Assembly (NCBI GenBank): GCA_900758885.1
Contig: CAAETD010000150.1
Location: forward strand, 1 to 14,440
DNA length: 14,440 bases
From: an uncultured Collinsella sp.
GTDB lineage: Bacteria > Actinomycetota > Coriobacteriia > Coriobacteriales > Coriobacteriaceae
Direction: 5' to 3'
This document shows, in pieces, positions 1 to 7,072 of this stretch. How positions within the stretch are numbered: position 1 is the stretch's first letter; the number at the start of each line of letters is the position of its first letter. The notes under the pieces are model-generated. The model ran no database searches and had not been told where the DNA came from. It saw only the letters and a list, made by a program, of their open reading frames with translations. The translations under genes were made by a program, and so were the position numbers.

Positions 1-601
1 ACTCCCCCGCCACATGGTCGTAACCGATAACCGCGTTCGTGCCATTGACTACGGCGCTCGTAATGACCACAGACTTGGCACCCAGCTCACGCACGGCGTC
101 CACAAGGGCACGGGCCTCATCGGGCGTAATTTGCTCGGCGATAGGCCTATCGGCAAGCAGGCACGCCTCGGTATAGTTGGGCACCGCGTAGTCTGCGCAC
201 TCCAGCAGATGCCGCATAAGGCCAATCGTGGACTCGGGCACGCCCGCATAGAGCTTGCCGTTGTCGCCCATGATGGGGTCGACGAACACCTTGGTGCCCT
301 TTTGCGCACGGCGGTGGCAAAAGTCCGAGATGATGCGCGTCTCTTCCTCGGTCACGATAAAGCCGGTCGAGATGGCGTCGAACTCAAAGCCGAGCTCCTC
401 CCAGATGGCGAGGCTTTGGCGCACGTACTCGGTGGTGTCGTGGATGTAGAACTTGGGGTAGTTGAGCGTGTCGGAAACGAGCGCCGTCGGCAGGTTATGG
501 ATACGGTAGCCCATGTGCGACAGCACCGGCAGCATGGCGGAAAGTGCGACCTTGCCGTAGCCGCACATATCGTTGATCAGCAGCAGCTGAGTGTTCTTCA
601 T
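1..601 (-). CDS. Pyridoxal/pyridoxamine kinase, 3' end outside window (partial)
   Basis: It phosphorylates pyridoxal or pyridoxamine with ATP in the vitamin B6 salvage pathway (cytosolic, ribokinase-like fold). The window holds the first 200 residues; family members are usually about 280, so the C-terminal ATP-site portion is off the left edge. The protein begins MKNTQLLLINDMCGYGKVAL and carries the family hallmark VDPIMGDNGKLYAG near residue 120 and the PNYTEA motif near residue 150, which are typical of PdxK/PdxY-type kinases. The ATG at 601-599 is preceded by AAGGGAG with 6 bases of spacing, which fixes the start. It is transcribed away from the MarR operon. Pyridoxal and pyridoxamine preference cannot be separated from sequence. 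The fold and reaction are confident, the exact substrate less so. Confidence 0.93.
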   Translation of the reverse strand, partial: MKNTQLLLINDMCGYGKVALSAMLPVLSHMGYRIHNLPTALVSDTLNYPKFYIHDTTEYVRQSLAIWEELGFEFDAISTGFIVTEEETRIISDFCHRRAQKGTKVFVDPIMGDNGKLYAGVPESTIGLMRHLLECADYAVPNYTEACLLADRPIAEQITPDEARALVDAVRELGAKSVVITSAVVNGTNAVIGYDHVAGE

Positions 602-783
602 GAGGGTCTCCCTTGGTTCGGGCGCGGCGCAGCAGCGCCACAGTGCGACTAAGTGTAGCGCAGGGGACGTTGCGAGCGGAGTCGAGCGGCACGAAGGGCA
701 AATTGTTGCGGAAAGGTTTCGGAAACGAGGGGCTAGCTTGCTTCATTGCGGCTCATTTGCCGCCACTTATTCAGTGCCATTTC
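602..783. other. Intergenic region upstream of the kinase
   Basis: There is no convincing gene here; short open frames lack ribosome binding sites and family signatures. The minus-strand kinase must be transcribed from this stretch. A TACACT hexamer (minus strand, 657-652) could be a -10 box, but no good -35 box lies at the right distance, so the promoter is not called. Confidence 0.4.
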
Positions 784-935
784 AAAACTATGCCGGATTA
801 CGGGGCTGAACCTGAATGAGCCAACCACACCCCCTATTTTCAAATCATAGCGAGCCTTCTACCTGCGGTTTTCTTTTTACCAATTTCGGCATGGTCGGCA
901 ATCCGTCGTTCAGCCCCGTAATCCGGCATAGTTTT
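784..935. repeat. Long inverted repeat, 28-bp perfect arms
   Basis: The arms at 784-811 and 908-935 are exact reverse complements over 28 bases and are separated by 96 bases. The arm core is ATGCCGGATTACGGGGCTGA. No T-tract follows either arm, so it is not a simple terminator, and the loop contains no gene. The size and arm perfection suggest a dispersed palindromic element or miniature mobile element remnant. This is inferred from structure only. Confidence 0.85.
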
Positions 936-940
936 TAAGT

Positions 941-996
941 TAGTCGTTGGGGACGTTCTTAAATGACTAGGCAAACAAGAACGTCCCCAACGACTA
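941..996. repeat. Perfect 20-bp stem hairpin
   Basis: TAGTCGTTGGGGACGTTCTT at 941-960 is exactly reverse-complemented at 977-996, with a 16-base loop. It begins five bases after the preceding inverted repeat ends. No poly-T tract follows on either strand. The element could be a dispersed intergenic palindrome or a bidirectional transcription barrier between the divergent kinase and marR units. Confidence 0.85.
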
Positions 997-1054
997 TCAT
1001 GCCGCCGAAGTTGAAAGGCAGATTGCCGCTCTGGCGGGTTTGCAGCGTCGAGCC

Positions 1055-1082
1055 GTTACGCGGTTTGGTAAAACCGCGTAAC
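1055..1082. repeat. 12-bp stem hairpin upstream of the marR promoter
   Basis: GTTACGCGGTTT (1055-1066) pairs perfectly with 1071-1082 around a GGTA tetraloop. It ends 15 bases before the -35 box of the marR promoter. It has no T-tract. It could be a protein-binding dyad upstream of the promoter or a remnant of a palindromic repeat. Confidence 0.7.
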
Positions 1083-1097
1083 CACTAGTTTGGTACC

Positions 1098-1126
1098 TTG
1101 ACAATCAATCTATGCGCTCCTAAATT
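1098..1126 (+). promoter_or_regulatory. Sigma-70-type promoter of the marR-ABC operon
   Basis: A consensus -35 box TTGACA (1098-1103) is followed after exactly 17 bases by TAAATT (1121-1126), a 4/6 match to the -10 consensus. It lies about 55 bases before the marR ATG, and no other candidate in the region is as good. Confidence 0.75.
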
Positions 1127-1160
1127 AGTTAGGCACAAGACAATTCATCTACCTAACTAA
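1119..1160 (+). promoter_or_regulatory. Candidate MarR operator dyads
   Basis: TTAGTTAGG (1125-1133) overlaps the -10 box and is exactly reverse-complemented as CCTAACTAA (1152-1160). The first copy also sits in a local dyad CCTAA-N5-TTAGG (1119-1133). The position, over the -10 box and between the promoter and the ribosome binding site, is what is expected of an autorepressing MarR protein. The assignment to the adjacent regulator is an inference. Confidence 0.6.
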
Positions 1161-1181
1161 GGAAAGGAGCGAAGCTTAGAT

Positions 1182-1685
1182 ATGTGTGTTGAACCACTCG
1201 TCCTTCCGCATGAGCCCGGCGGTGACCCGTCGCAACCGGTAGACATACCCGAAGCGGTCAGCGCCGAAGACAAACTCGCCAAGCGCATCCTGAGCGGCCT
1301 GGGCTTTTGCGGCCATTACATGCATTTTCATGGCGGAGGCGTGTCCGGCAAGGCGCCCATCATCTGCCTGCTGGCCAAGCAGCCCGGCGGCGAGATGTCG
1401 CAGCAGGAACTCGGCATGCATTTTGACCTCAAGCCGGGGTCGCTTTCCGAGATCCTGTCCAAGCTCGAGGTCAACGGCCTCATCGAGCGCAGCCGTAACC
1501 CCGAGGACCGCCGGCAACTCACCATTCGCCTGACCGAAACCGGCCGAGAAAACGCCCGCATCGACCAGGCGGCCCGCATCCGCTTTAGAGAACGGGCCTT
1601 TAGTGCCCTCACTCACGACGAGCGCGAGCAGCTCGCCGAAATGCTCGAGAAAATCCGTGTAACCTGGGAGGAACTGGATGATTAA
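1182..1685 (+). CDS. MarR-family transcriptional regulator
   Basis: A 167-residue winged-helix regulator that probably represses its own operon and releases it on ligand binding. The helix-turn-helix spans roughly residues 72-100 (beginning MSQQELGMHFDLKPGSLSEI), followed by the wing with the MarR-typical DRR at 109-111. Helices at both ends would form the dimer interface. AGGAG at 1165-1169 precedes the ATG at a rather long spacing of 12 bases. The stop overlaps the start of the exporter gene by 8 bp, so the two are translationally coupled. That is a common arrangement for drug-responsive MarR/exporter units. The first ~30 residues form a Pro/Glu-rich extension not usual in the family, and a Cys/His-rich stretch (C43, H45, H48, H50) follows it. 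The ligand is unknown. Confidence 0.92.
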   Translation: MCVEPLVLPHEPGGDPSQPVDIPEAVSAEDKLAKRILSGLGFCGHYMHFHGGGVSGKAPIICLLAKQPGGEMSQQELGMHFDLKPGSLSEILSKLEVNGLIERSRNPEDRRQLTIRLTETGRENARIDQAARIRFRERAFSALTHDEREQLAEMLEKIRVTWEELDD

Positions 1686-3492
1686 AACCCTCATGGGCAG
1701 CATCCGCGACTATATGAAAGTCGCTGTTGCCACGCCATTGCTCGTGCTTGGCGAGGTGCTCTGCGAGGTGCTGATTCCATTTATCACCGCCAACCTGATC
1801 GACGCCATCAAAGACGGTGCCACCGTAGCCGAGATGCTTCCCACCGCAGGCTTTTTGGCGCTCATCGCGCTGACGTCGCTTGCTTTAGGCGCCGCTGCCG
1901 GCGTCACCTGCAGCCATGCGAGCTGCGGCTTCGCCAAGAACCTGCGTCACGACCTGTTCTACAAGATCCAGACGTTCAGCTTTGCCAACATCGATGAGTT
2001 CTCGAGCTCCTCGCTCGTCACGCGTCTGACCACTGACATCAACAACGTTCAGCAGGCCTTTATGATGATCATCCGTATCGCCGTGCGCGCGCCGCTGGTA
2101 TTGATCTTCGCCTTTACCATGGCGTTTATCATGGGCGGCAGCGTTGCCATGGTCTACCTGGTCATCATTCCGCTGCTGGGCTTTGGGCTGTTCTTTATCA
2201 TCTTTAAGGTGCGCCCCATCTTCTCGCGCGTGTTCCACAAGTACGATGCCCTTAACGAGTCCGTCGAGGAAAACGTCACCGGCATGCGCGTGGTTAAGAG
2301 CTACGTGCGCGAAGACTTTGAGAAGGAGAAATTCGCGACCGCCGCACGCGACGTCCAGATGGACTTCACCCGCGCCGAGAAGCTGCTCGCCTTTAACAAC
2401 CCCATGATGAACATCTGCGTCAACGGCGCATTTGTCGTCATCATCTACCTGGGATCCAAGCTCATCATCACGAGCCAGGGCACGCTGTTCGACGTGGGCC
2501 AGCTCTCCTCGATCTTTACCTATGGCTTCGCGATCCTCATGAGCCTGATGCAGCTGTCGATGATCTTTGTCATGGTGACCATGGCCGACGAATCGGCGCA
2601 CCGCATTACCGAGGTGCTGGCCGCCGAGCCCACGATCGCCGATCCCGCCGAGCCCGTGCTCGAGGTTGCCGACGGTTCCATCGACTTTGACCACGTGAGC
2701 TTTAAGTATTCCGCGCATGCGAAGCGCCAGGCGCTCGACGATATCGACCTGCACATTAAGAGCGGCGAGACCATCGGTATCATCGGCGGTACCGGCTCGG
2801 CCAAGTCCACGCTTGTAAACCTCATCGCCCGTCTGTACGACGCCACCGAAGGCACCGTGCGCGTGGGCGGCATGGACGTGCGCGACTACGACCTGGACGC
2901 GCTGCGCCACCAAGTGGCCATGGTGCTGCAGAAAAACGTGCTGTTTAGCGGCACCATCGCCGAGAACCTGCGCTGGGGCGACCCGAACGCCACCGACGAG
3001 GAAGTCCGCGAGGCGGCACATCTGGCCTGCGCCGATGAGTTTGTCGATGGCTTCCCCAAGGGCTACGACACCTGGATCGAACAGGGCGGCTCCAATGTTT
3101 CCGGCGGCCAGAAGCAGCGCCTGTGCATTGCGCGTGCCCTGCTGCGTCGCCCCAAGATCTTAATCCTGGACGACTCCACCAGCGCTGTCGACACCAAGAC
3201 CGACGCCAAGATCCGCGCAGGGTTGGCAAGCTATCTGCCCAACACGACCAAGCTCATCATCGCCCAGCGCATCAGCTCCGTGCAGGACGCAGACCGCATC
3301 ATCGTCATGGAGGGCGGCCGTATCGCTCAGATCGGCAACCATGACGAGCTGCTCAAGACGAGCGAGATCTACCGCGAGACCTTTACCTCGCAAAACAAGA
3401 TGTCTGCCGAGGGCGAAGGAGCCGTCGAGGCCGACACCGAGGCATCCGTAACGCAAGCTCAGACCCAGGAAGGAGGCGAGGCACATGAGTAA
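1678..3492 (+). CDS. ABC exporter half-transporter, degenerate-site subunit (BmrC/TM287-like)
   Basis: A 604-residue type IV ABC exporter half: an N-terminal membrane domain with about six helices (residues ~15-310), then an ATPase domain. Walker A is GGTGSAKST (370-378) and the signature is VSGGQ (474-478). Walker B ends in DD, so Asp499 replaces the catalytic Glu, and the switch His is Gln530 (AQR). These two changes mark the non-catalytic partner in heterodimeric exporters such as BmrCD, LmrCD and TM287/288, which export drugs or lipophilic compounds. It should pair with the product of the next gene. The C-terminus carries an acidic tail of about 30 residues that also encodes the next gene's ribosome binding site. 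The start overlaps the marR stop by 8 bp and GGGAGG lies just upstream. The substrate is unknown. Confidence 0.95.
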   Translation: MIKTLMGSIRDYMKVAVATPLLVLGEVLCEVLIPFITANLIDAIKDGATVAEMLPTAGFLALIALTSLALGAAAGVTCSHASCGFAKNLRHDLFYKIQTFSFANIDEFSSSSLVTRLTTDINNVQQAFMMIIRIAVRAPLVLIFAFTMAFIMGGSVAMVYLVIIPLLGFGLFFIIFKVRPIFSRVFHKYDALNESVEENVTGMRVVKSYVREDFEKEKFATAARDVQMDFTRAEKLLAFNNPMMNICVNGAFVVIIYLGSKLIITSQGTLFDVGQLSSIFTYGFAILMSLMQLSMIFVMVTMADESAHRITEVLAAEPTIADPAEPVLEVADGSIDFDHVSFKYSAHAKRQALDDIDLHIKSGETIGIIGGTGSAKSTLVNLIARLYDATEGTVRVGGMDVRDYDLDALRHQVAMVLQKNVLFSGTIAENLRWGDPNATDEEVREAAHLACADEFVDGFPKGYDTWIEQGGSNVSGGQKQRLCIARALLRRPKILILDDSTSAVDTKTDAKIRAGLASYLPNTTKLIIAQRISSVQDADRIIVMEGGRIAQIGNHDELLKTSEIYRETFTSQNKMSAEGEGAVEADTEASVTQAQTQEGGEAHE

Positions 3493-5404
3493 GGCAACGA
3501 CCGCCGAGCGCGCGCTCAACCGCAAGGGCGGCACCATGTCGCGCCTCATCAAGACGCTCTTTGGCTTCTACCCCGTGCTTTTGCCCCTCGTCGTCGTCGG
3601 CGTGGTGCTCTGCGCCATCATCAACTCCATCGGCGCGACCTTCCTTCAGAGCGCCCTGCAGATTATTAGCGAATCGTGGCAGTCAGGCGATTGGGAAGCC
3701 GCACAGCCCAAGATCGCACAGCTCGTGACCACCCTCGCCTGCATCTACGGCGTCGGCATCCTGTCCTCGCTGTTCTGGAACCGCGCCATGGCCATCGTCA
3801 CGCAGGGCTCGCTCGAGAAGCTGCGCGAGAAGATGTTCAACCGCATGCAGGACCTGCCGATTCGCTACTTCGACACGCACCAGCGCGGCGACATCATGAG
3901 CCACTACACCAACGACATCGACACGCTGCGTCAGATGATCAGCCAGTCGCTGCCCAACCTGCTCATGACGACCATCGTCATCGTCACGGTGTTCTTTATC
4001 ATGCTGTACTACAGCGTTTGGATGTGCTTGGTCATTGTGGCCGGCGTCGCCTTTATGACCTTTATGACCAAGCTGCTCGGCTCCAACTCCGCGCGTTTCT
4101 TTATTGCGCAGCAGACCGAGCTCGGCGTGGTCGAGGGCCATATCGAGGAAGTCATGAACGGCCAGAAGGTCGTCAAGGCATTCTGCCACGAGTCTGCCGC
4201 CGAGGCCGATTTTGACGAGCGCAACGAAAAGCTCTTCGAGGTCTCGCAGAAGGCCAACATGTACGCCAACATCCTCATGCCTATCCTTATGAACCTGGGC
4301 AACCTGCTCTACGTGCTGGTCGCACTGGCAGGCGGCATTTTCCTGGCGCTCGGCGTGCCCAACCTGAGCATCTCGGGCATGACACTGTCCATCGCCGTCG
4401 TGGTGCCGTTCCTCAACATGACCAAGCAATTCTGCGGACAGATCGGTCAGATCTCGCAGCAGATCAACGCCGTGGTCATGGGCCTCGCCGGCGCCGACCG
4501 CATCTTTGAGCTCATCGACGAGGAGCCCGAGGCCGACGAAGGCTACGTGACGCTCGTCAACGCGCAGGTGAACCCCGACACCTGGCAGCTCGAGGAGGCC
4601 GACCACCACACCGGCATGTGGGCGTGGAAACATCCGCACCGCGCAACCGGCGAGATCGAGTACGTACCGCTGCGCGGCGACCTGGTCATGGACAACGTCG
4701 ACTTTGGCTACACGCCCGACCACGAGGTGCTGCACGGCGTGTCCGTGTTTGCCAAGCCGGGCCAGAAGGTCGCGTTTGTCGGCGCCACCGGTGCCGGCAA
4801 GACGACCATCACCAACCTCATCAACCGCTTCTACGACATCGCCGACGGCAAGATCCGCTACGACGGCATCAACGTCAACAAGATCCGCAAGGCCGATCTG
4901 CGCCGCTCGCTGGGCGTTGTGCTGCAGGACGTGAACCTGTTCACCGGCACCGTGATGGACAACATCCGCTACGGCAACCTGGACGCCACCGACGAGGAGT
5001 GCATCGCGGCGGCCAAGCTCGCGGGCGCGGACGACTTTATCACCCGCCTGCCCGACGGCTACGACACCATGCTCACCGGCAACGGCGCGCAGCTGTCGCA
5101 GGGCCAGCGCCAGTTGATCTCGATCGCACGCGCCGCCGTCGCCGATCCGCCGGCGATGATCCTGGACGAGGCCACGTCGAGCATTGATACCCGCACCGAG
5201 GCCATCGTGCAAGCCGGCATGGACAAGCTCATGGAGGGCCGCACGACGTTTGTCATCGCGCACCGCCTGTCCACCGTGCGCAACTCCGACGCGATCATCT
5301 GTCTGGATCACGGCCGCATCATCGAGCGCGGCAACCACGACGAGCTGATCGCCAAGCGCGGGTATTACTACCAGCTCTATACCGGAGCGTTTGAGCTGGA
5401 GTAG
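3485..5404 (+). CDS. ABC exporter half-transporter, catalytic subunit (BmrD/TM288-like)
   Basis: A 639-residue partner of the preceding half-transporter. The membrane domain covers about residues 20-330. Walker A is GATGAGKTT (433-441), Walker B has the intact catalytic Glu562 (LDEATSS) and the switch His593 is present. The signature is LSQGQ (537-541) instead of LSGGQ, the complementary degeneration expected in the catalytic half of a heterodimer. An insert of about 45 residues between the two domains (around residues 350-395, containing WAWKHPHR) is typical of the YheH/BmrD branch and explains the extra length. A perfect AAGGAGG (3470-3476) lies 8 bases before the ATG. The reading frame overlaps the upstream gene by 8 bp. 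A second in-frame Met at residue 18 is less likely as the start. A terminator follows. Confidence 0.95.
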   Translation: MSKATTAERALNRKGGTMSRLIKTLFGFYPVLLPLVVVGVVLCAIINSIGATFLQSALQIISESWQSGDWEAAQPKIAQLVTTLACIYGVGILSSLFWNRAMAIVTQGSLEKLREKMFNRMQDLPIRYFDTHQRGDIMSHYTNDIDTLRQMISQSLPNLLMTTIVIVTVFFIMLYYSVWMCLVIVAGVAFMTFMTKLLGSNSARFFIAQQTELGVVEGHIEEVMNGQKVVKAFCHESAAEADFDERNEKLFEVSQKANMYANILMPILMNLGNLLYVLVALAGGIFLALGVPNLSISGMTLSIAVVVPFLNMTKQFCGQIGQISQQINAVVMGLAGADRIFELIDEEPEADEGYVTLVNAQVNPDTWQLEEADHHTGMWAWKHPHRATGEIEYVPLRGDLVMDNVDFGYTPDHEVLHGVSVFAKPGQKVAFVGATGAGKTTITNLINRFYDIADGKIRYDGINVNKIRKADLRRSLGVVLQDVNLFTGTVMDNIRYGNLDATDEECIAAAKLAGADDFITRLPDGYDTMLTGNGAQLSQGQRQLISIARAAVADPPAMILDEATSSIDTRTEAIVQAGMDKLMEGRTTFVIAHRLSTVRNSDAIICLDHGRIIERGNHDELIAKRGYYYQLYTGAFELE

Positions 5405-5529
5405 TTCGGCTCGCCGAGATGGCCGATTTGCCGCTCATTCGTCGGGCATGACCCTAAGGTCAATGCCCTCCTCTTTCGGGGCAAATCGACTCATCTCAAC
5501 GACCCAAACACAATGCACCGCAACGAATA

Positions 5530-5566
5530 AAGCCTCCGCAGCCACACGAGCTGCAGAGGCTTTTTT
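5530..5566 (+). terminator. Rho-independent terminator of the marR-ABC operon
   Basis: AAGCCTCCGCAGC (5530-5542) pairs with 5550-5562, with one mismatch and a 7-base loop; the stem runs into six T (5561-5566). It lies about 125 bases after the exporter stop codon. Confidence 0.88.
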
Positions 5567-5576
5567 CATGCCGGCC

Positions 5577-5748
5577 GGAAACCGTATCCCACTTTTCGGG
5601 CCCAGAATGGGATGCCGTTTCCCGCTGGGTCCCCTCCGGGAAACGGCACCCCATTTCAAGGGCGTAAACCGGGATGTAGTTTCCCCTAACGGCACCTTTG
5701 GGAAGCCGCATCCCACTCTAGACGCACAAAACGGGATGAGCTTTCCCA
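5577..5748. repeat. Three tandem 62-bp units, each an imperfect dyad
   Basis: Units start at 5577, 5639 and 5701, an exact 62-bp period. In each, a left arm of the form GGAAAC-N-GCATCCCA is followed, 32 bases after its start, by a right arm of the form GGGATG-N-N-GTTTCCC (right cores at 5609, 5671 and 5733). Arms within a unit pair with 2-3 mismatches in 15-16 bases. The right arm of unit 1 also pairs perfectly over 10 bases with the left arm of unit 2 (5614-5623 with 5638-5647), so alternative hairpins are possible. The array begins 10 bases after the operon terminator and ends about 190 bases before the diguanylate cyclase gene. Confidence 0.88.
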
Positions 5749-5843
5749 TGGTGATCCAAGACCAGAAACATGTTCGATAGCGCGGCCAGGTCAAGAACAA
5801 CAAGACAAGCGTCACGCCAATTTGGACGAGCATCTGCTACAGT

Positions 5844-5884
5844 TTGAGGCTGTTGGCCCATATGGTAGAGTTGACCTCACGTGA
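5844..5884 (+). promoter_or_regulatory. Possible promoter of the diguanylate cyclase gene with a start-site palindrome
   Basis: TTGAGG (5844-5849) and TAGAGT (5866-5871) are separated by 16 bases; each matches the sigma-70 consensus at 4/6. The perfect 8-base palindrome TCACGTGA (5877-5884) follows near the expected transcription start and could be an operator. The call is weak because both boxes are partial. Confidence 0.35.
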
Positions 5885-5937
5885 ATTTCAGCACGCTGGG
5901 TGCCACCTGCGCTTTTGCCATTTGAGAGAGTGAACTT

Positions 5938-7029
5938 GTGAATACTTCTGTCGCCAAGAAGGCCAGCCAGGCGGTGCGCCTGCTCATGATGGTGCTCACG
6001 GCAGTTCTCATCTTCTTCCTCATTAATGTTATGCTGCTCGTCTCCGATATCCAGGGCACGGCGCGCGTGGTCAACTACGCCGGTCTGGTGCGCGGTACCA
6101 CGCAGCGAATCGTTAAGCTCGAGGACGCGGGCCTGCCTCAAGATGACCTGCTCAAAGCCGTGGATTCATACATCAACGGTTTGCGTTACGGAAGTGACGA
6201 CCTCAACCTCGTCCGTCTCGACGACGATGAGTATCAGGCAAAAATGACCGAGCTTGCAAATTATTTTGATGAGCTTTGCACCGAGATCATCCGCGTGCGC
6301 GAAGTCGGCTATGAGAACACCGACATCATCTCCATGAGCGAGGAGTTCTTTGGCATTTGCGACGATGCTACGCGACTCGCAGAGGACTACTCTCAGGAGA
6401 AGGCGTCGGCGCTCAACTATCTCGAGGGCCTGGTGATCATCGACATCATGGGCTTGGTGGCGACCTTTGCGGTCGAACTTGTTCGCGCGGTGCGAACTGC
6501 CGCGCTCAATCGCGAACTGCAGAACAAAGTCTATCTCGACGAAGCCACAGGACTGCCCAACAAGAACAAGTGCGAGGAGGTCTTGGGGCAGGAGCAACCT
6601 GTCTCCGCGGAGGCGCCCGTTGCGGTGTGCGTCTTCGACCTTAACAATCTGCATACGGTCAATAACAGCTTCGGCCACGAGAAGGGCGACGAATACATCC
6701 GTTCTTTTGCCCAGCAGCTGGGGCGCGTGGCGTCGGAGACCTGCTTTGTGGGCCGCGACGGCGGCGATGAGTTTATCGCGGTGCTGCGAGATACCGATCG
6801 AGCTGCCGTGGAGTCCTGTCTCGCTCGGGTTCGCGCGAACGTGAACGAGTATTCCGAGACTCATCCCGACATGCCTATCAGCTATGCGGTGGGCTATGCG
6901 CTTTCCAGTGATTTTGATGAACCGCCTACGATGCGCGAGCTCTTTTCCCAGGCCGACAAAAACATGTACATCGACAAGAACCGCGCAAAGACAGCCGAGG
7001 CAGCCGGGCCGCAACGCGAGGACCGCTAA
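5938..7029 (+). CDS. Membrane-bound diguanylate cyclase with PilJ-like sensor
   Basis: A 363-residue protein predicted to make cyclic di-GMP from two GTP at the inner face of the membrane. Helix 1 is about 13-35 and helix 2 about 164-181. Between them is an all-helical extracytoplasmic region whose start, NYAGLVRGTTQRIVKLE (46-62), resembles the PilJ/NarX-type sensor helix. The GGDEF domain starts near 200. It has the metal-binding Asp in FDLNN (234), the guanine-binding Asn242, GHEKGD (246-251) and an intact GGDEF at 275-279. The inhibitory RxxD site expected at 266-269 is absent, so product feedback through that site is unlikely. Asn243 replaces the usual Asp of the 'ND' pair. The start is GTG with a weak GAGAGAG upstream; earlier frames are closed by stops. 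It appears to be a single-gene unit. Confidence 0.9.
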   Translation: MNTSVAKKASQAVRLLMMVLTAVLIFFLINVMLLVSDIQGTARVVNYAGLVRGTTQRIVKLEDAGLPQDDLLKAVDSYINGLRYGSDDLNLVRLDDDEYQAKMTELANYFDELCTEIIRVREVGYENTDIISMSEEFFGICDDATRLAEDYSQEKASALNYLEGLVIIDIMGLVATFAVELVRAVRTAALNRELQNKVYLDEATGLPNKNKCEEVLGQEQPVSAEAPVAVCVFDLNNLHTVNNSFGHEKGDEYIRSFAQQLGRVASETCFVGRDGGDEFIAVLRDTDRAAVESCLARVRANVNEYSETHPDMPISYAVGYALSSDFDEPPTMRELFSQADKNMYIDKNRAKTAEAAGPQREDR

Positions 7030-7072
7030 ACCCGTAGCAAAGGGTAGCTAATTTGGGACGGGACTCTTTTGG

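Noticed and set aside
14..652. 212-codon plus-strand open frame over the kinase gene
   Set aside because: The minus strand encodes the kinase with conserved DPIMGD and NYTEA motifs, so the plus frame is a shadow.
3683..5338. 551-codon minus-strand open frame opposite the second exporter gene
   Set aside because: Antisense of a gene with all ABC motifs intact; the composition (Asp, Val, His, Arg) is that of a codon-position shadow.
5577..5748. Short CRISPR array
   Set aside because: Units are dyads with diverging sequence throughout, not identical repeats separated by unique spacers, and no cas gene is present.
5435..5833. 132-codon minus-strand open frame over the 62-bp array
   Set aside because: The repeat period of 62 is not a multiple of three, so the repeats do not encode repeated peptide; the frame has no good ribosome binding site and crosses the operon terminator.
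7030..7072. Terminator between the convergent cyclase and LysR genes
   Set aside because: Only four-base pairings could be found and there is no T-tract after a stem on either strand.
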